Shown here in pieces: positions 1-6,908 of a stretch of 26,612 bases of DNA. The stretch is from an uncultured Dorea sp. GTDB lineage: Bacteria > Bacillota > Clostridia > Lachnospirales > Lachnospiraceae. Both the position numbers and the translations under genes were made by a program. Location of the stretch: NCBI GenBank assembly GCA_910577685.1, contig CAJTOH010000050.1, positions 1-26,612 of the forward strand, written 5' to 3'. A model generated the notes under the pieces. That model worked only from the letters and a program-made list of their open reading frames with translations. It made no database searches and had not been told where the DNA came from. Every line of letters starts with the position of its first letter. The stretch's first letter is position 1.

Positions 1-161
1 ATGTGAACCAGGTATTGAAAAAGGGAATCTCCGTCAATTCCCATCATGGCGACAACCGCTGTTGGCAGAAGCGTCACAGTCATGACGACAATTCGTATGG
101 TTCCCGGCATGGAAATCAGCATCAGCTCCGGATAACCCAAAAGCGCACCAGTATAACTGCT
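1..161 (-). pseudogene. Hydrophobic protein fragment, possibly AEC-family transporter
   Basis: An open frame on the minus strand runs off the left edge of the window and is closed upstream by a TGA at 162-164. It is strongly hydrophobic, with the stretch TVTLLPTAVVAMMGIDGDS followed by FQYLVH. The pattern of a basic residue, a hydrophobic run containing proline, a 'lgidg' turn and another hydrophobic run resembles the middle of AEC (auxin efflux carrier) permeases. No Shine-Dalgarno sequence supports a start; the first ATG in frame is at 120-122. With a stop just upstream and a truncated regulator beside it, this is probably the remains of a transporter gene. The family is a guess; only the hydrophobic coding-like stretch is seen. 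Confidence 0.3.
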
Positions 162-283
162 TCAATCCAAATAAATCACCTGCCTAATCTGTAAATTGTT
201 GCTGTTGTCCTAAACCGTCCAAGCCGCAACGCCTCGTTATGGTCTGGAACGTACGACCAGATAGGAGTAGCTAACTTGTCTGG

Positions 284-553
284 TCATCTGTAATCGCAAT
301 TTGCTACTCGTTGAATGGCATACTTCCTTTCACAGATTTCTTTTGCAAGCTCCATCCCATGTATTCCCGGCATCTCAATATCCAAAAGGAACAAGTCGTA
401 ACCTATCCCGTCTTGCAGATCGTACTGCAGGTTTTCACTAGACTGATACGTGGTAATTTTACTATCTATACAATTCAGCCTGAAAAATCTTCCGGCGATT
501 TCTTCTATCTCCATCAGTATTTTTTCATTATCGCATACTGCTACTCGTAACAT
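284..553 (-). pseudogene. Truncated response regulator (receiver domain only)
   Basis: The 89-residue frame begins MLRVAVCDNE and contains DLFLLDIEMPGIHGMELAKE, the core of a CheY-like receiver. Asp8 belongs to the acidic pocket and Asp58 is the expected phosphorylation site. The style (CDNE, IEMPG.GMELAKEI) is that of LytTR-type regulators in Firmicutes, which normally exceed 230 residues. Here the protein stops soon after beta-strand 3, so the conserved switch Thr/Ser and Lys of the receiver and any DNA-binding domain are missing. The last residues (RVANCDYR) do not look native. The start is supported by GAGGTG about 6 nt upstream of the ATG. It is a gene remnant; a cognate sensor kinase is not visible. 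Confidence 0.75.
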
Positions 554-617
554 TGATACACCTCATTTGCACATTATTCTTTTCATTATATTGGTATCGC
601 TAGAATTTGTCAAAGAA

Positions 618-977
618 TTAAGTGAACAGATAAGATAGATGGAAGCCCTCTTTTGAAGGCATTATCACAGATGGTCCATTTAGCTTTATACAAAATTTAT
701 TATTACACTTTTCTATTTTTAAAACTTGGGATAAAGTTTCCTCCAACGCATATCTGCCAGCTGCCAACATACGGCGTGCCGTTGCTTTCATGCCTTCACG
801 GATGCCTTCCTGTAAAGATTCGATTCTCATGTCTTCCATGGCCTTACACATAATCTCGATTCTCGCCTTGCTTTCCTTGAAAATTTCACTCTGCTTGCTG
901 ATGGAATTGCTCTCACCTTGGAGTTCGTCGTCACGGAAGAGCCTCTCGTACAGCTGGGTAATCTTGGTTTTCGTCAA
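618..977 (-). pseudogene. Chimeric remnant: serine recombinase start fused to Rpn-like C-terminus
   Basis: Residues 1-29 (MTKTKITQLYERLFRDDELQ, then GESNSISKQ) match the start of Tn4451/TnpX-type large serine recombinases, which typically read YxRLSRDDELQGxSNSI. The catalytic serine position (residue 14) is Phe. From about residue 30 the protein changes to KARIEIMCKAMEDMRIESLQ followed by EGIREGMKATARRML, the charged C-terminal tail of Rpn/PD-(D/E)XK transposase-associated nucleases. The recombinase resolvase, recombinase and zinc-ribbon parts and the Rpn nuclease core are all missing. The start codon is TTG, preceded by AAGGGGGC. The last 25 or so residues match neither family. It cannot be active as either enzyme and is best read as a fusion of two broken mobile genes. 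Confidence 0.7.
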
Positions 978-1042
978 AGCGTCTGCCCCCTTACATGAGA
1001 TATGCTATAAATTCGTTTTCACTAACCCTGAGAATTTGCACT

Positions 1043-1435
1043 TTACAATAATTTACAGTCACTCAAAATCTTCTCTATTGCCTCCCACGCAGAAAGAGAT
1101 GGGTTTTCTTTATAATACCTATATCCTAATTTGTACTTAATCTGCTTGCCTAATTTCTCTGCTTTCTTCATATTATCCATAGCGTCTTGAAATCCCTGCA
1201 CATGAATAGGCTCATCACTTTCAAAATCAAAAAAATGATATACCTCGATCTTTCTTGTAACGGTCAAACATTTTGCGTGTTTTAATGGATTCTTTTTCAC
1301 CGGGCAATCAATAGAAACTTTACAGGCAGATTCTTCCGTATTGTTAATCAAGTCTTGCAACCACTTCAAATACCACTGCTCGGTTTCTCCCTCGACACTA
1401 AAATAATATTTGTTGGTCGTTTTTTTCTTTGCCAT
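1043..1435 (-). CDS. RloB-like protein (AbiL-type defence partner), internally shortened
   Basis: The 130-residue protein follows the RloA-like ATPase with 2 nt between stop and start and has its own GAGGTG ribosome site. The N-terminus reads KYYFSVEGETEQWYLKWLQ, the glutamate-containing first motif of RloB proteins, which carry a Toprim-like fold. The second acidic region is YHFFDFESDEP. Known RloB proteins are around 200 residues and continue after KLGY with a conserved SNFTFELW-like block. Here KYKLGY runs straight into RYYKENPSLSAWEAIEKIL, which looks like the family's C-terminus. I infer an in-frame internal deletion of roughly 80-100 residues, so function is doubtful. The RloB assignment rests on motifs recalled from the family, not a search. 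Confidence 0.65.
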   Translation of the reverse strand: MAKKKTTNKYYFSVEGETEQWYLKWLQDLINNTEESACKVSIDCPVKKNPLKHAKCLTVTRKIEVYHFFDFESDEPIHVQGFQDAMDNMKKAEKLGKQIKYKLGYRYYKENPSLSAWEAIEKILSDCKLL

Positions 1436-1437
1436 AA

Positions 1438-2778
1438 TTACACCTCTTTTTCACTATCCAAAATCTCCTCAAAGATTGGTGTAAAATCCATGTCCTTAAT
1501 CGCACCATACCGGCTGATAAAGTATTTTCCCATATAATCTTCATGTTTGCGGACACCCTTATCTCCCGTTGTTCCAAAATCAGACAACGCATACAAGATA
1601 CTCCGGTGACTGTCATCATCACGCTCTACGAATTTAATCTCATCTCTTCTGAACAAATTAGAGTTCAAAAAGATTGGATTATGTGTGTTGAAAATCAACT
1701 GTGCGTGATGAATATTGATGTCATCATTATGAAAAACATTGATAATACTCATCAATGCCATTGGATGGATAGACGCATCAAACTCGTCCACTACCAGTGT
1801 TCCGCCTATCTGTATTGCTTTTATAACCAACGGAAACATATTGATAAATCGTATTGTCCCATAGGATTCAAAAATTTCTGCCGCAACAGCCGCATTCTTT
1901 TTGTTTTTCATATCTCGAAAAACAGAATACAGCTTTGCGTCCGGCTCGTTTTCACTTACAACATAACCTACTGCATTTGAGTTGATTCCAAATAATTTTG
2001 CGGCTTTATCCGTTGTCTTTTCCACATAAACTGCCTTTTTTTTAGGATCAGCAAATCTTTTAATCAACTGCATAGAATCAGCACGATAAATCACCATGAA
2101 CTTATTTGTAAACCAATCTACAATCAATTTTGCAAATTTCTGTGAAAAAACAAGTTTAAATCCATTTGTTAAAAACAACTCATCTTGACCTAAACTATTC
2201 TTAGCAATCTCGCTTACGTTTTCTACGTTTTGCTCCGTAACATCAGAAAGATACTCCCTAATTACTTTCATATTTCCAATATACAGATTATCGGCACGCT
2301 GAAAAATCGGCTCTCCATTTACAAAAAGATTTTCAGAAATGATTTTTCTTGGATATTCTTCATCAAGAAATACTCCCAAATCAATCTCTAATTCATATAA
2401 AATCCGAAACTTACCGCCTTCTGCCTCCTCATAAATTTCAACAGAAAAATAAACAGGTTTTCCTTCTGCTTCATTATTACTCGGAATCAACTCCAATGCT
2501 GTCGCTGCTGGATTTGGTGAAGATTTTTCTTCAGAATTTCTAATATTTCCTCTAAGCACAATCGCACGAAGAACGTCCATTGCACCTATAATATTTGTTT
2601 TTCCTGCAGCATTCGGTCCATAAATTACAGAAGAACTTAAACCACGTATTTCTTTTCCTTTTACCTTTGTTTTCATCAAACTATAATCCAATCCTTTCTG
2701 CTTCGGCGCCGCCACCATAGAGAAGCTGGATTCTTCTACAAATGATTTATAATTCTTCGTTTTAAATTCAAGAAGCAT
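1438..2778 (-). CDS. AAA ATPase, RloA/AbiL-like defence ATPase
   Basis: This 446-residue protein is an SMC/OLD-type AAA ATPase without a long coiled coil. The start MLLEFKTKNYKSFVEESSFS is typical of AAA_15/AAA_21 proteins. Walker A is GPNAAGKT (residues 54-61), a degenerate signature reads SYGTIRF (305-311), Walker B is TLVVDEFD (327-334) followed by IHP, and the switch histidine lies in THNP (366). Family members pair with RloB in phage-defence or abortive-infection loci, as seen here with the downstream gene. A GGAGG sits 7 nt before the ATG and a near-perfect promoter lies 45 nt further upstream. The length is normal and no break is seen. The substrate or trigger is unknown. Confidence 0.85.
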   Translation of the reverse strand: MLLEFKTKNYKSFVEESSFSMVAAPKQKGLDYSLMKTKVKGKEIRGLSSSVIYGPNAAGKTNIIGAMDVLRAIVLRGNIRNSEEKSSPNPAATALELIPSNNEAEGKPVYFSVEIYEEAEGGKFRILYELEIDLGVFLDEEYPRKIISENLFVNGEPIFQRADNLYIGNMKVIREYLSDVTEQNVENVSEIAKNSLGQDELFLTNGFKLVFSQKFAKLIVDWFTNKFMVIYRADSMQLIKRFADPKKKAVYVEKTTDKAAKLFGINSNAVGYVVSENEPDAKLYSVFRDMKNKKNAAVAAEIFESYGTIRFINMFPLVIKAIQIGGTLVVDEFDASIHPMALMSIINVFHNDDINIHHAQLIFNTHNPIFLNSNLFRRDEIKFVERDDDSHRSILYALSDFGTTGDKGVRKHEDYMGKYFISRYGAIKDMDFTPIFEEILDSEKEV

Positions 2779-2822
2779 ATAGCAACCTCCATTCTGCTAA
2801 ATTCTTGCAAAATCATACTATA

Positions 2823-2851
2823 ATTATATGCTTATAGTTTTCAACAGTCAA
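2823..2851 (-). promoter_or_regulatory. Sigma-A promoter of the rloA-rloB pair
   Basis: Read on the minus strand, TTGACT (2846-2851) and TATAAT (2823-2828) are separated by exactly 17 bp. This is one of the best promoter matches in the window and lies about 45 nt upstream of the RloA-like start codon, so the pair appears independently transcribed. Confidence 0.8.
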
Positions 2852-3201
2852 CGTCTTTATTCTCATTTTGCACTATTTCTACAGAATCATGGCCTTTAAC
2901 ATTTCACCCCTAACACCCCCATCAACTCCCACATCCCCTTTTCTTTTACAATCTTCTATTTCCCGGTAGCGCCCCTCTGTTTGCCTACACATGCGCAAGC
3001 ATCCCTATGCATATATATTTATTTTCTGATGTAATGACCCGCAAAAATGCCCCCTTTCTGCAATCTATGATAATTATATCTACTATCACAGTACAGAAAA
3101 GGGCATACGTCGATATGCAAAAATCACTTGCTGTCCTCATCTAATAAAGAAAAATAGGATAATTTTTTATCAATCCCATATATTTTTATCCCCCATTATG
3201 C
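2852..3201. other. Non-coding divergent intergenic region with an imperfect stem-loop
   Basis: No convincing gene is seen in about 350 bases between the divergent rloA and flavodiiron genes. It includes a C-rich stretch near 2905-2950. It also has an imperfect inverted repeat: TGCCC..TTTCTG at about 3048-3060 pairs with CAGAAA.GGGCA at 3094-3105 across a loop of 33 bases. This could be a regulatory structure for the redox gene or the remains of a terminator. Nothing in the sequence decides between these. Confidence 0.35.
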
Positions 3202-3233
3202 TATAATGTACGAAATCAAACAGAATAGGAGTG
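3202..3233 (+). promoter_or_regulatory. -10 box and ribosome site of the flavodiiron gene
   Basis: TATAAT occurs at 3202-3207 without a recognisable -35 hexamer at the usual distance, which would fit an activator-dependent promoter. AGGAGTG at 3227-3233 lies 7 nt before the ATG at 3241. This gives a leader of only about 25 nt. Confidence 0.55.
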
Positions 3234-3240
3234 ATTACCA

Positions 3241-5031
3241 ATGATTATTTCAAATGATATCAAATACGTGGGCGTCAACGACCACGCCGTAGACTTATTC
3301 GAAGGTCAATACACAGTAAAAAACGGCATGTCCTACAATTCCTATGTAATCATGGACGAAAAAGTTGCCGTAATGGACACCGTGGACGCACGTTTTACCC
3401 ACGAATGGCTGGACAACATCGAAGCTGCGACTGGCTCACGCAAACCGGATTATCTGATCATACAGCATATGGAGCCTGACCATTCCGCCAATATTGCAAA
3501 TTTCATGAATGTCTATAAAGACACGACCATCGTTTCCTCCGCCAAAGCCTTTGTAATGATGAAGCAGTTCTTCGGCACAGACTTTGCGGACAGGCAGCTC
3601 ATAATTGCAGAAGGAGATACTCTTTCTCTTGGAAAGCATGAGCTTACCTTCGTCACCGCTCCCATGGTACACTGGCCGGAAGTCATCGTGACTTACGACA
3701 GTTTCGAGAAGGTATTGTTCTCCGCCGACGGCTTCGGCAAGTTCGGCGCGCTGGACAGAGAGGAAGAATGGGCCGACGAAGCGCGCCGCTACTACATCGG
3801 TATCGTAGGAAAATACGGCGCACAGGTACAGAGACTGTTAAAGAAGGCTTCCACGCTGGACATCCGGACAATCTGCCCGCTGCACGGACCCGTACTTAAG
3901 GAGAATCTGGGCTACTATCTGGGACTCTACAACACATGGTCTTCCTATAACGTAGAGACAACCGGAATCGTCATCGCCTATACCTCCGTATATGGCAACA
4001 CGAAGAAAGCCGTAGACGCTCTGGCCGATAAGCTGCGCCGGAAAGGCTGCCCTGCCGTTATCGTTCACGACCTTGCGCGCTGCGACATGTCGGCGGCAGT
4101 GGCCGACGCATTCCGTTACGGTAAATTAATCCTTGCCACAACGACCTACAACGCGGACATTTTCCCGTTCATGCGCGAATATATCGACCACCTGACCGAA
4201 CGGAATTTCCAGAACCGTTTCGTAGGACTTATTGAAAATGGTTCCTGGTCGCCTCTTGCAGCAAAGACTATGAAGCAGATGTTGGAAGGATGTAAGAAGC
4301 TGACCTTTGCAGATACCACGGTTCACATTCATTCCGCACTGGATGACGACAGCAACGCGCAGCTAGAGGCTCTGGCCGACGAATTCTGCAAGAATTATCT
4401 GGCACAGCATGACGAGACTGCGGACAAGAACGACCTGACAGCGCTCTTTAAGATTGGTTACGGACTCTATGTCGTAACATCCAATGACGGAAAGAAGGAC
4501 AACGGCCTGATCGTCAACACCGTAACTCAGGTGACGAATACGCCGAACCGAATCGCCGTAACCATCAACAAAGACAATTATTCTCATCATATCATCAAAC
4601 AGACTGGTATTATGAACATAAACTGCCTGTCTACGGACGCTCCGTTTAAAGTATTCGAGAATTTCGGATTCCAGAGCGGAAGAACCGCGGACAAATTTGC
4701 CGGCATCTCGCCGCTGCGTTCCGACAATGGACTGGCATTTCTTCCAAGATACATCAACTCCTTCATGTCTCTGAAGGTTGAACAGTATGTAGATCTGGAT
4801 ACGCACGGAATGTTCATCTGTACCGTCACGGAAGCCCGCGTAATCTCCAATGTGGAGACAATGACGTACAATTATTACCAGAGCAATGTGAAGCCAAAAC
4901 CGGAAACGGAAGGCAAGACAGGATATGTATGCGTAGTCTGCGGATACGTATATGAAGGCGACGAACTGCCAGACGATATCGTATGTCCTCTCTGCAAGCA
5001 TGGAGCGGCGGATTTTATGAAGATTGAGTAA
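3241..5031 (+). CDS. Four-domain flavodiiron protein (diiron, flavodoxin, flavin reductase, rubredoxin)
   Basis: This 596-residue protein is a soluble O2/NO-detoxifying reductase. Residues 1-235 are a metallo-beta-lactamase-like diiron domain with ligands H76, E78, D80 and H81 (HMEPDHS), H144, D163 and H215. Residues 242-385 are a flavodoxin domain with the FMN loop YTSVYGNT. Residues 400-545 form a flavin reductase-like domain (LFKIGYGLYVVTS). The C-terminus is a rubredoxin with two CxxC pairs, C564/C567 and C582/C585. The minimal family member has only the first two domains; here NAD(P)H-linked flavin reduction and rubredoxin electron transfer appear built in. All diiron ligands are present, so it should be active. 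It is monocistronic and ends in a strong terminator. The choice between O2 and NO as main substrate cannot be made from sequence. Confidence 0.92.
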   Translation: MIISNDIKYVGVNDHAVDLFEGQYTVKNGMSYNSYVIMDEKVAVMDTVDARFTHEWLDNIEAATGSRKPDYLIIQHMEPDHSANIANFMNVYKDTTIVSSAKAFVMMKQFFGTDFADRQLIIAEGDTLSLGKHELTFVTAPMVHWPEVIVTYDSFEKVLFSADGFGKFGALDREEEWADEARRYYIGIVGKYGAQVQRLLKKASTLDIRTICPLHGPVLKENLGYYLGLYNTWSSYNVETTGIVIAYTSVYGNTKKAVDALADKLRRKGCPAVIVHDLARCDMSAAVADAFRYGKLILATTTYNADIFPFMREYIDHLTERNFQNRFVGLIENGSWSPLAAKTMKQMLEGCKKLTFADTTVHIHSALDDDSNAQLEALADEFCKNYLAQHDETADKNDLTALFKIGYGLYVVTSNDGKKDNGLIVNTVTQVTNTPNRIAVTINKDNYSHHIIKQTGIMNINCLSTDAPFKVFENFGFQSGRTADKFAGISPLRSDNGLAFLPRYINSFMSLKVEQYVDLDTHGMFICTVTEARVISNVETMTYNYYQSNVKPKPETEGKTGYVCVVCGYVYEGDELPDDIVCPLCKHGAADFMKIE

Positions 5032-5081
5032 GCCTGACTGAGGCTTTAGAGACTATAAAACTGCTGCCGGACAGCAATTGG

Positions 5082-5116
5082 GAAAGAGGCTGCTGCAACA
5101 GCCTCTTTCTATTTTT
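5082..5116 (+). terminator. Rho-independent terminator after the flavodiiron gene
   Basis: A perfect 11-bp stem, GAAAGAGGCTG (5082-5092) with CAGCCTCTTTC (5099-5109), encloses a 6-nt loop and is followed by TATTTTT. It lies 50 nt after the stop. There is no U-run in the other direction, so it serves mainly the plus strand although the next gene is convergent. Confidence 0.9.
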
Positions 5117-5148
5117 ACACGTTTACTCCATAGAAGTTAATCGATCTT

Positions 5149-6456
5149 CTATTTCTTTAGATTCCCGTTCGCCGGATTGTCTAGCAGCTTCCCGAATCCG
5201 TCGAACCGCGAGCCATGGCAGGGACAATCCCAGGAATGTTCCGTCTTATTCCACTTTAAGGCGCAGCCAAGATGCGGGCAGCGCTTTTCGGAGATGGTAA
5301 GCAGATTCTTAACCGCCGTATACCCATTAGCAAATAGCTGCGGTTTTATCATATTTCTCGAAGGGTCGAAAACCTGCGCATATGGATTTTCCTTTTCCAG
5401 AATCAGGTCCGTCAGGATAGAAGCCGCCGCCATAGACGAGGTCATTCCCCATTTATTGAATCCTGTGGCCACATAACATCCCGGCATACTTCTTGAATAC
5501 CGCCCGATATAAGGTATCCCGTCCAGCGTCATGCAGTCCTGCGCCGCCCAATAATATTTTTCATCCAGATTAGGATAATAGAGTCTCGCGCAATTCCTGA
5601 TTTCCTCCCAGTTTCCTCCCTTTTCACCCGTTCTGTGGCTCCCTCCTCCTAAAAGAAGGTAATCCCTGAAATTTCGAAAAGACATGCCATGTTTCGACTC
5701 GTCTATATACATCCCTTTTATCTGCGGGGCATCCTTAAGGGCGATTACATAAGACCTGTGCTGATACATTTTCAGAGGATACATGCCATGCTTATTGTCT
5801 ATAGGAAAATGAGTCGCAAAGATAAGCTTCCGGAACACAATCTCTCCGTAGTCCGTCACCGCAGAATCCTTCTTTAACTCCCTCACGAATGTATTTTCAT
5901 AGATCCTGAGTCCCTTTGCAATCCTGCTAACAAATTTCAGCGGATGAAACTGCGCCTGCTCCGCAAAGCCTACCGCCCCCACGGTCTGAAACGGAAGCTC
6001 GCACCGGTCAACCAGCCTTGGCAAATATCCGATCCGCGACAGCGCGTCCGCCTCATCCTCTAACTTCTTCCGGTCATTGCGGGAATAGACGTAAGAATGT
6101 TTGACCTCATAATCGCAGTCAATCCTTCGGCAAAGTCTGGCGTATTTGCGCACAGCATCCTGATTGGAATCAAGATACATCTGCGTTCTCTCTGTTCCCA
6201 GACTTTTCAGCAGTTTTCTGTAAATCAGACCGTGTTGGGACGTAATCTTTGCCGTAGTATTTTCCGTAATCCCGGAACAGATACGCGCTCCTTCCACAAG
6301 GGCATAGTCCACCCCCGCCTTCTCGAGAAAATAAGCGCACAGGATTCCCGCCATCCCTCCGCCGATAATCAACACTTCCGTTTTCTTACTGCCCTTAAGC
6401 TGTTTAAACTGTGGCAGACTTATATTTTCAGTCCAGATAGAACGCATTTCCACCAC
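5149..6456 (-). CDS. FAD-dependent oxidoreductase with C-terminal Rieske [2Fe-2S] domain
   Basis: The N-terminus carries a dinucleotide-binding motif (TEVLIIGGGMAGILCAYFLE) and is followed by a DAO-type FAD oxidoreductase body with the late FAD-contact region GCYVATGFNKWGMTSS. The C-terminus holds a Rieske site: CPHLGC, then CPCHGSRFDGFGKLLDNP, giving the Cys/His pairs that bind [2Fe-2S]. This fusion occurs in Firmicutes and Actinobacteria; the substrate is unknown. The open frame reaches an ATG at 6471, but that codon has no ribosome site. A GGAGG inside the frame sits 8 nt before a GTG at 6454-6456, so I chose GTG; with the ATG the protein would be 440 residues. It converges on the flavodiiron gene and may also take part in redox stress, but this is only inferred from position. 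Confidence 0.85.
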   Translation of the reverse strand: MVEMRSIWTENISLPQFKQLKGSKKTEVLIIGGGMAGILCAYFLEKAGVDYALVEGARICSGITENTTAKITSQHGLIYRKLLKSLGTERTQMYLDSNQDAVRKYARLCRRIDCDYEVKHSYVYSRNDRKKLEDEADALSRIGYLPRLVDRCELPFQTVGAVGFAEQAQFHPLKFVSRIAKGLRIYENTFVRELKKDSAVTDYGEIVFRKLIFATHFPIDNKHGMYPLKMYQHRSYVIALKDAPQIKGMYIDESKHGMSFRNFRDYLLLGGGSHRTGEKGGNWEEIRNCARLYYPNLDEKYYWAAQDCMTLDGIPYIGRYSRSMPGCYVATGFNKWGMTSSMAAASILTDLILEKENPYAQVFDPSRNMIKPQLFANGYTAVKNLLTISEKRCPHLGCALKWNKTEHSWDCPCHGSRFDGFGKLLDNPANGNLKK

Positions 6457-6531
6457 TCTTTTTTCCTCCATACAGTTGGGTTTTACTTGCGCTTAAGGTA
6501 ATTTCTACCTTTCAGGCCGCGCCGTTTAAAA

Positions 6532-6696
6532 CTAGTGTGACAACACATTTACATTTCGACAAATGACTTGTCTGGATTTCCATCTGCAGCGTTGGCTTCA
6601 CTCAACGATGCCACCGCATCGCCTCGTTCAGCCGCCTTGCAGTCTGAAAATCCATTCTGCGTCATTTGTCTGAAAGTAAATGTGTCGTCACACTAG
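6532..6696. mobile_element. MITE-like element with about 35-bp terminal inverted repeats (full copy)
   Basis: The 165-bp element begins CTAGTGTGACAACACATTTA and ends with the near-perfect inverse, TAAATGTGTCGTCACACTAG. With small mismatches the inverted repeats extend inward to GACAAATGAC / GTCATTTGTC. The interior of about 95 bp encodes nothing but includes a small hairpin, CGATGC-cacc-GCATCG. A second, collapsed copy lies at 26165-26218. It sits between the FAD-Rieske gene and the alpha-galactosidase promoter. No clear target duplication can be assigned. Size, symmetry and lack of coding capacity fit a non-autonomous element mobilised by a transposase encoded elsewhere. Confidence 0.8.
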
Positions 6697-6848
6697 TATT
6701 TATCAAATCAAATAAAAATATACTCCTGTCAGGGAATTTCATTCGCCCCGCAAAGGCAGAAATCCGGACATTTCTAAACATATCTAAAAATCAACCGAAA
6801 AACTACACTAAAATTTTACGATTTTTTCTACCATTGTGCCAAATCAAT

Positions 6849-6870
6849 TTCCGCGGAATCATGGTATACT
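6849..6870 (+). promoter_or_regulatory. Extended -10 promoter and overlapping palindrome before alpha-galactosidase
   Basis: TGGTATACT (6862-6870) is an extended -10 element with no good -35. A perfect 10-bp palindrome, TTCCGCGGAA (6849-6858), lies directly upstream of it and could be an operator. Transcription would begin near 6877, which argues against the ATG at 6879 and for the ATG at 6909. Confidence 0.5.
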
Positions 6871-6908
6871 TTTAGAAAATGGAAATATTTAGGAGGACAG
6901 TAGGACTT

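Noticed and set aside
255..285. Small hairpin GACCAGA...TCTGGTC left of the truncated response regulator
   Set aside because: The stem is only 7 bp with a 17-nt loop and no U-run; it may be chance or a scar and cannot be assigned.
4363..5001. 212-codon minus-strand frame opposite the flavodiiron gene
   Set aside because: The plus-strand protein has complete conserved domains over the same bases, and the antisense translation shows no domain or ribosome site.
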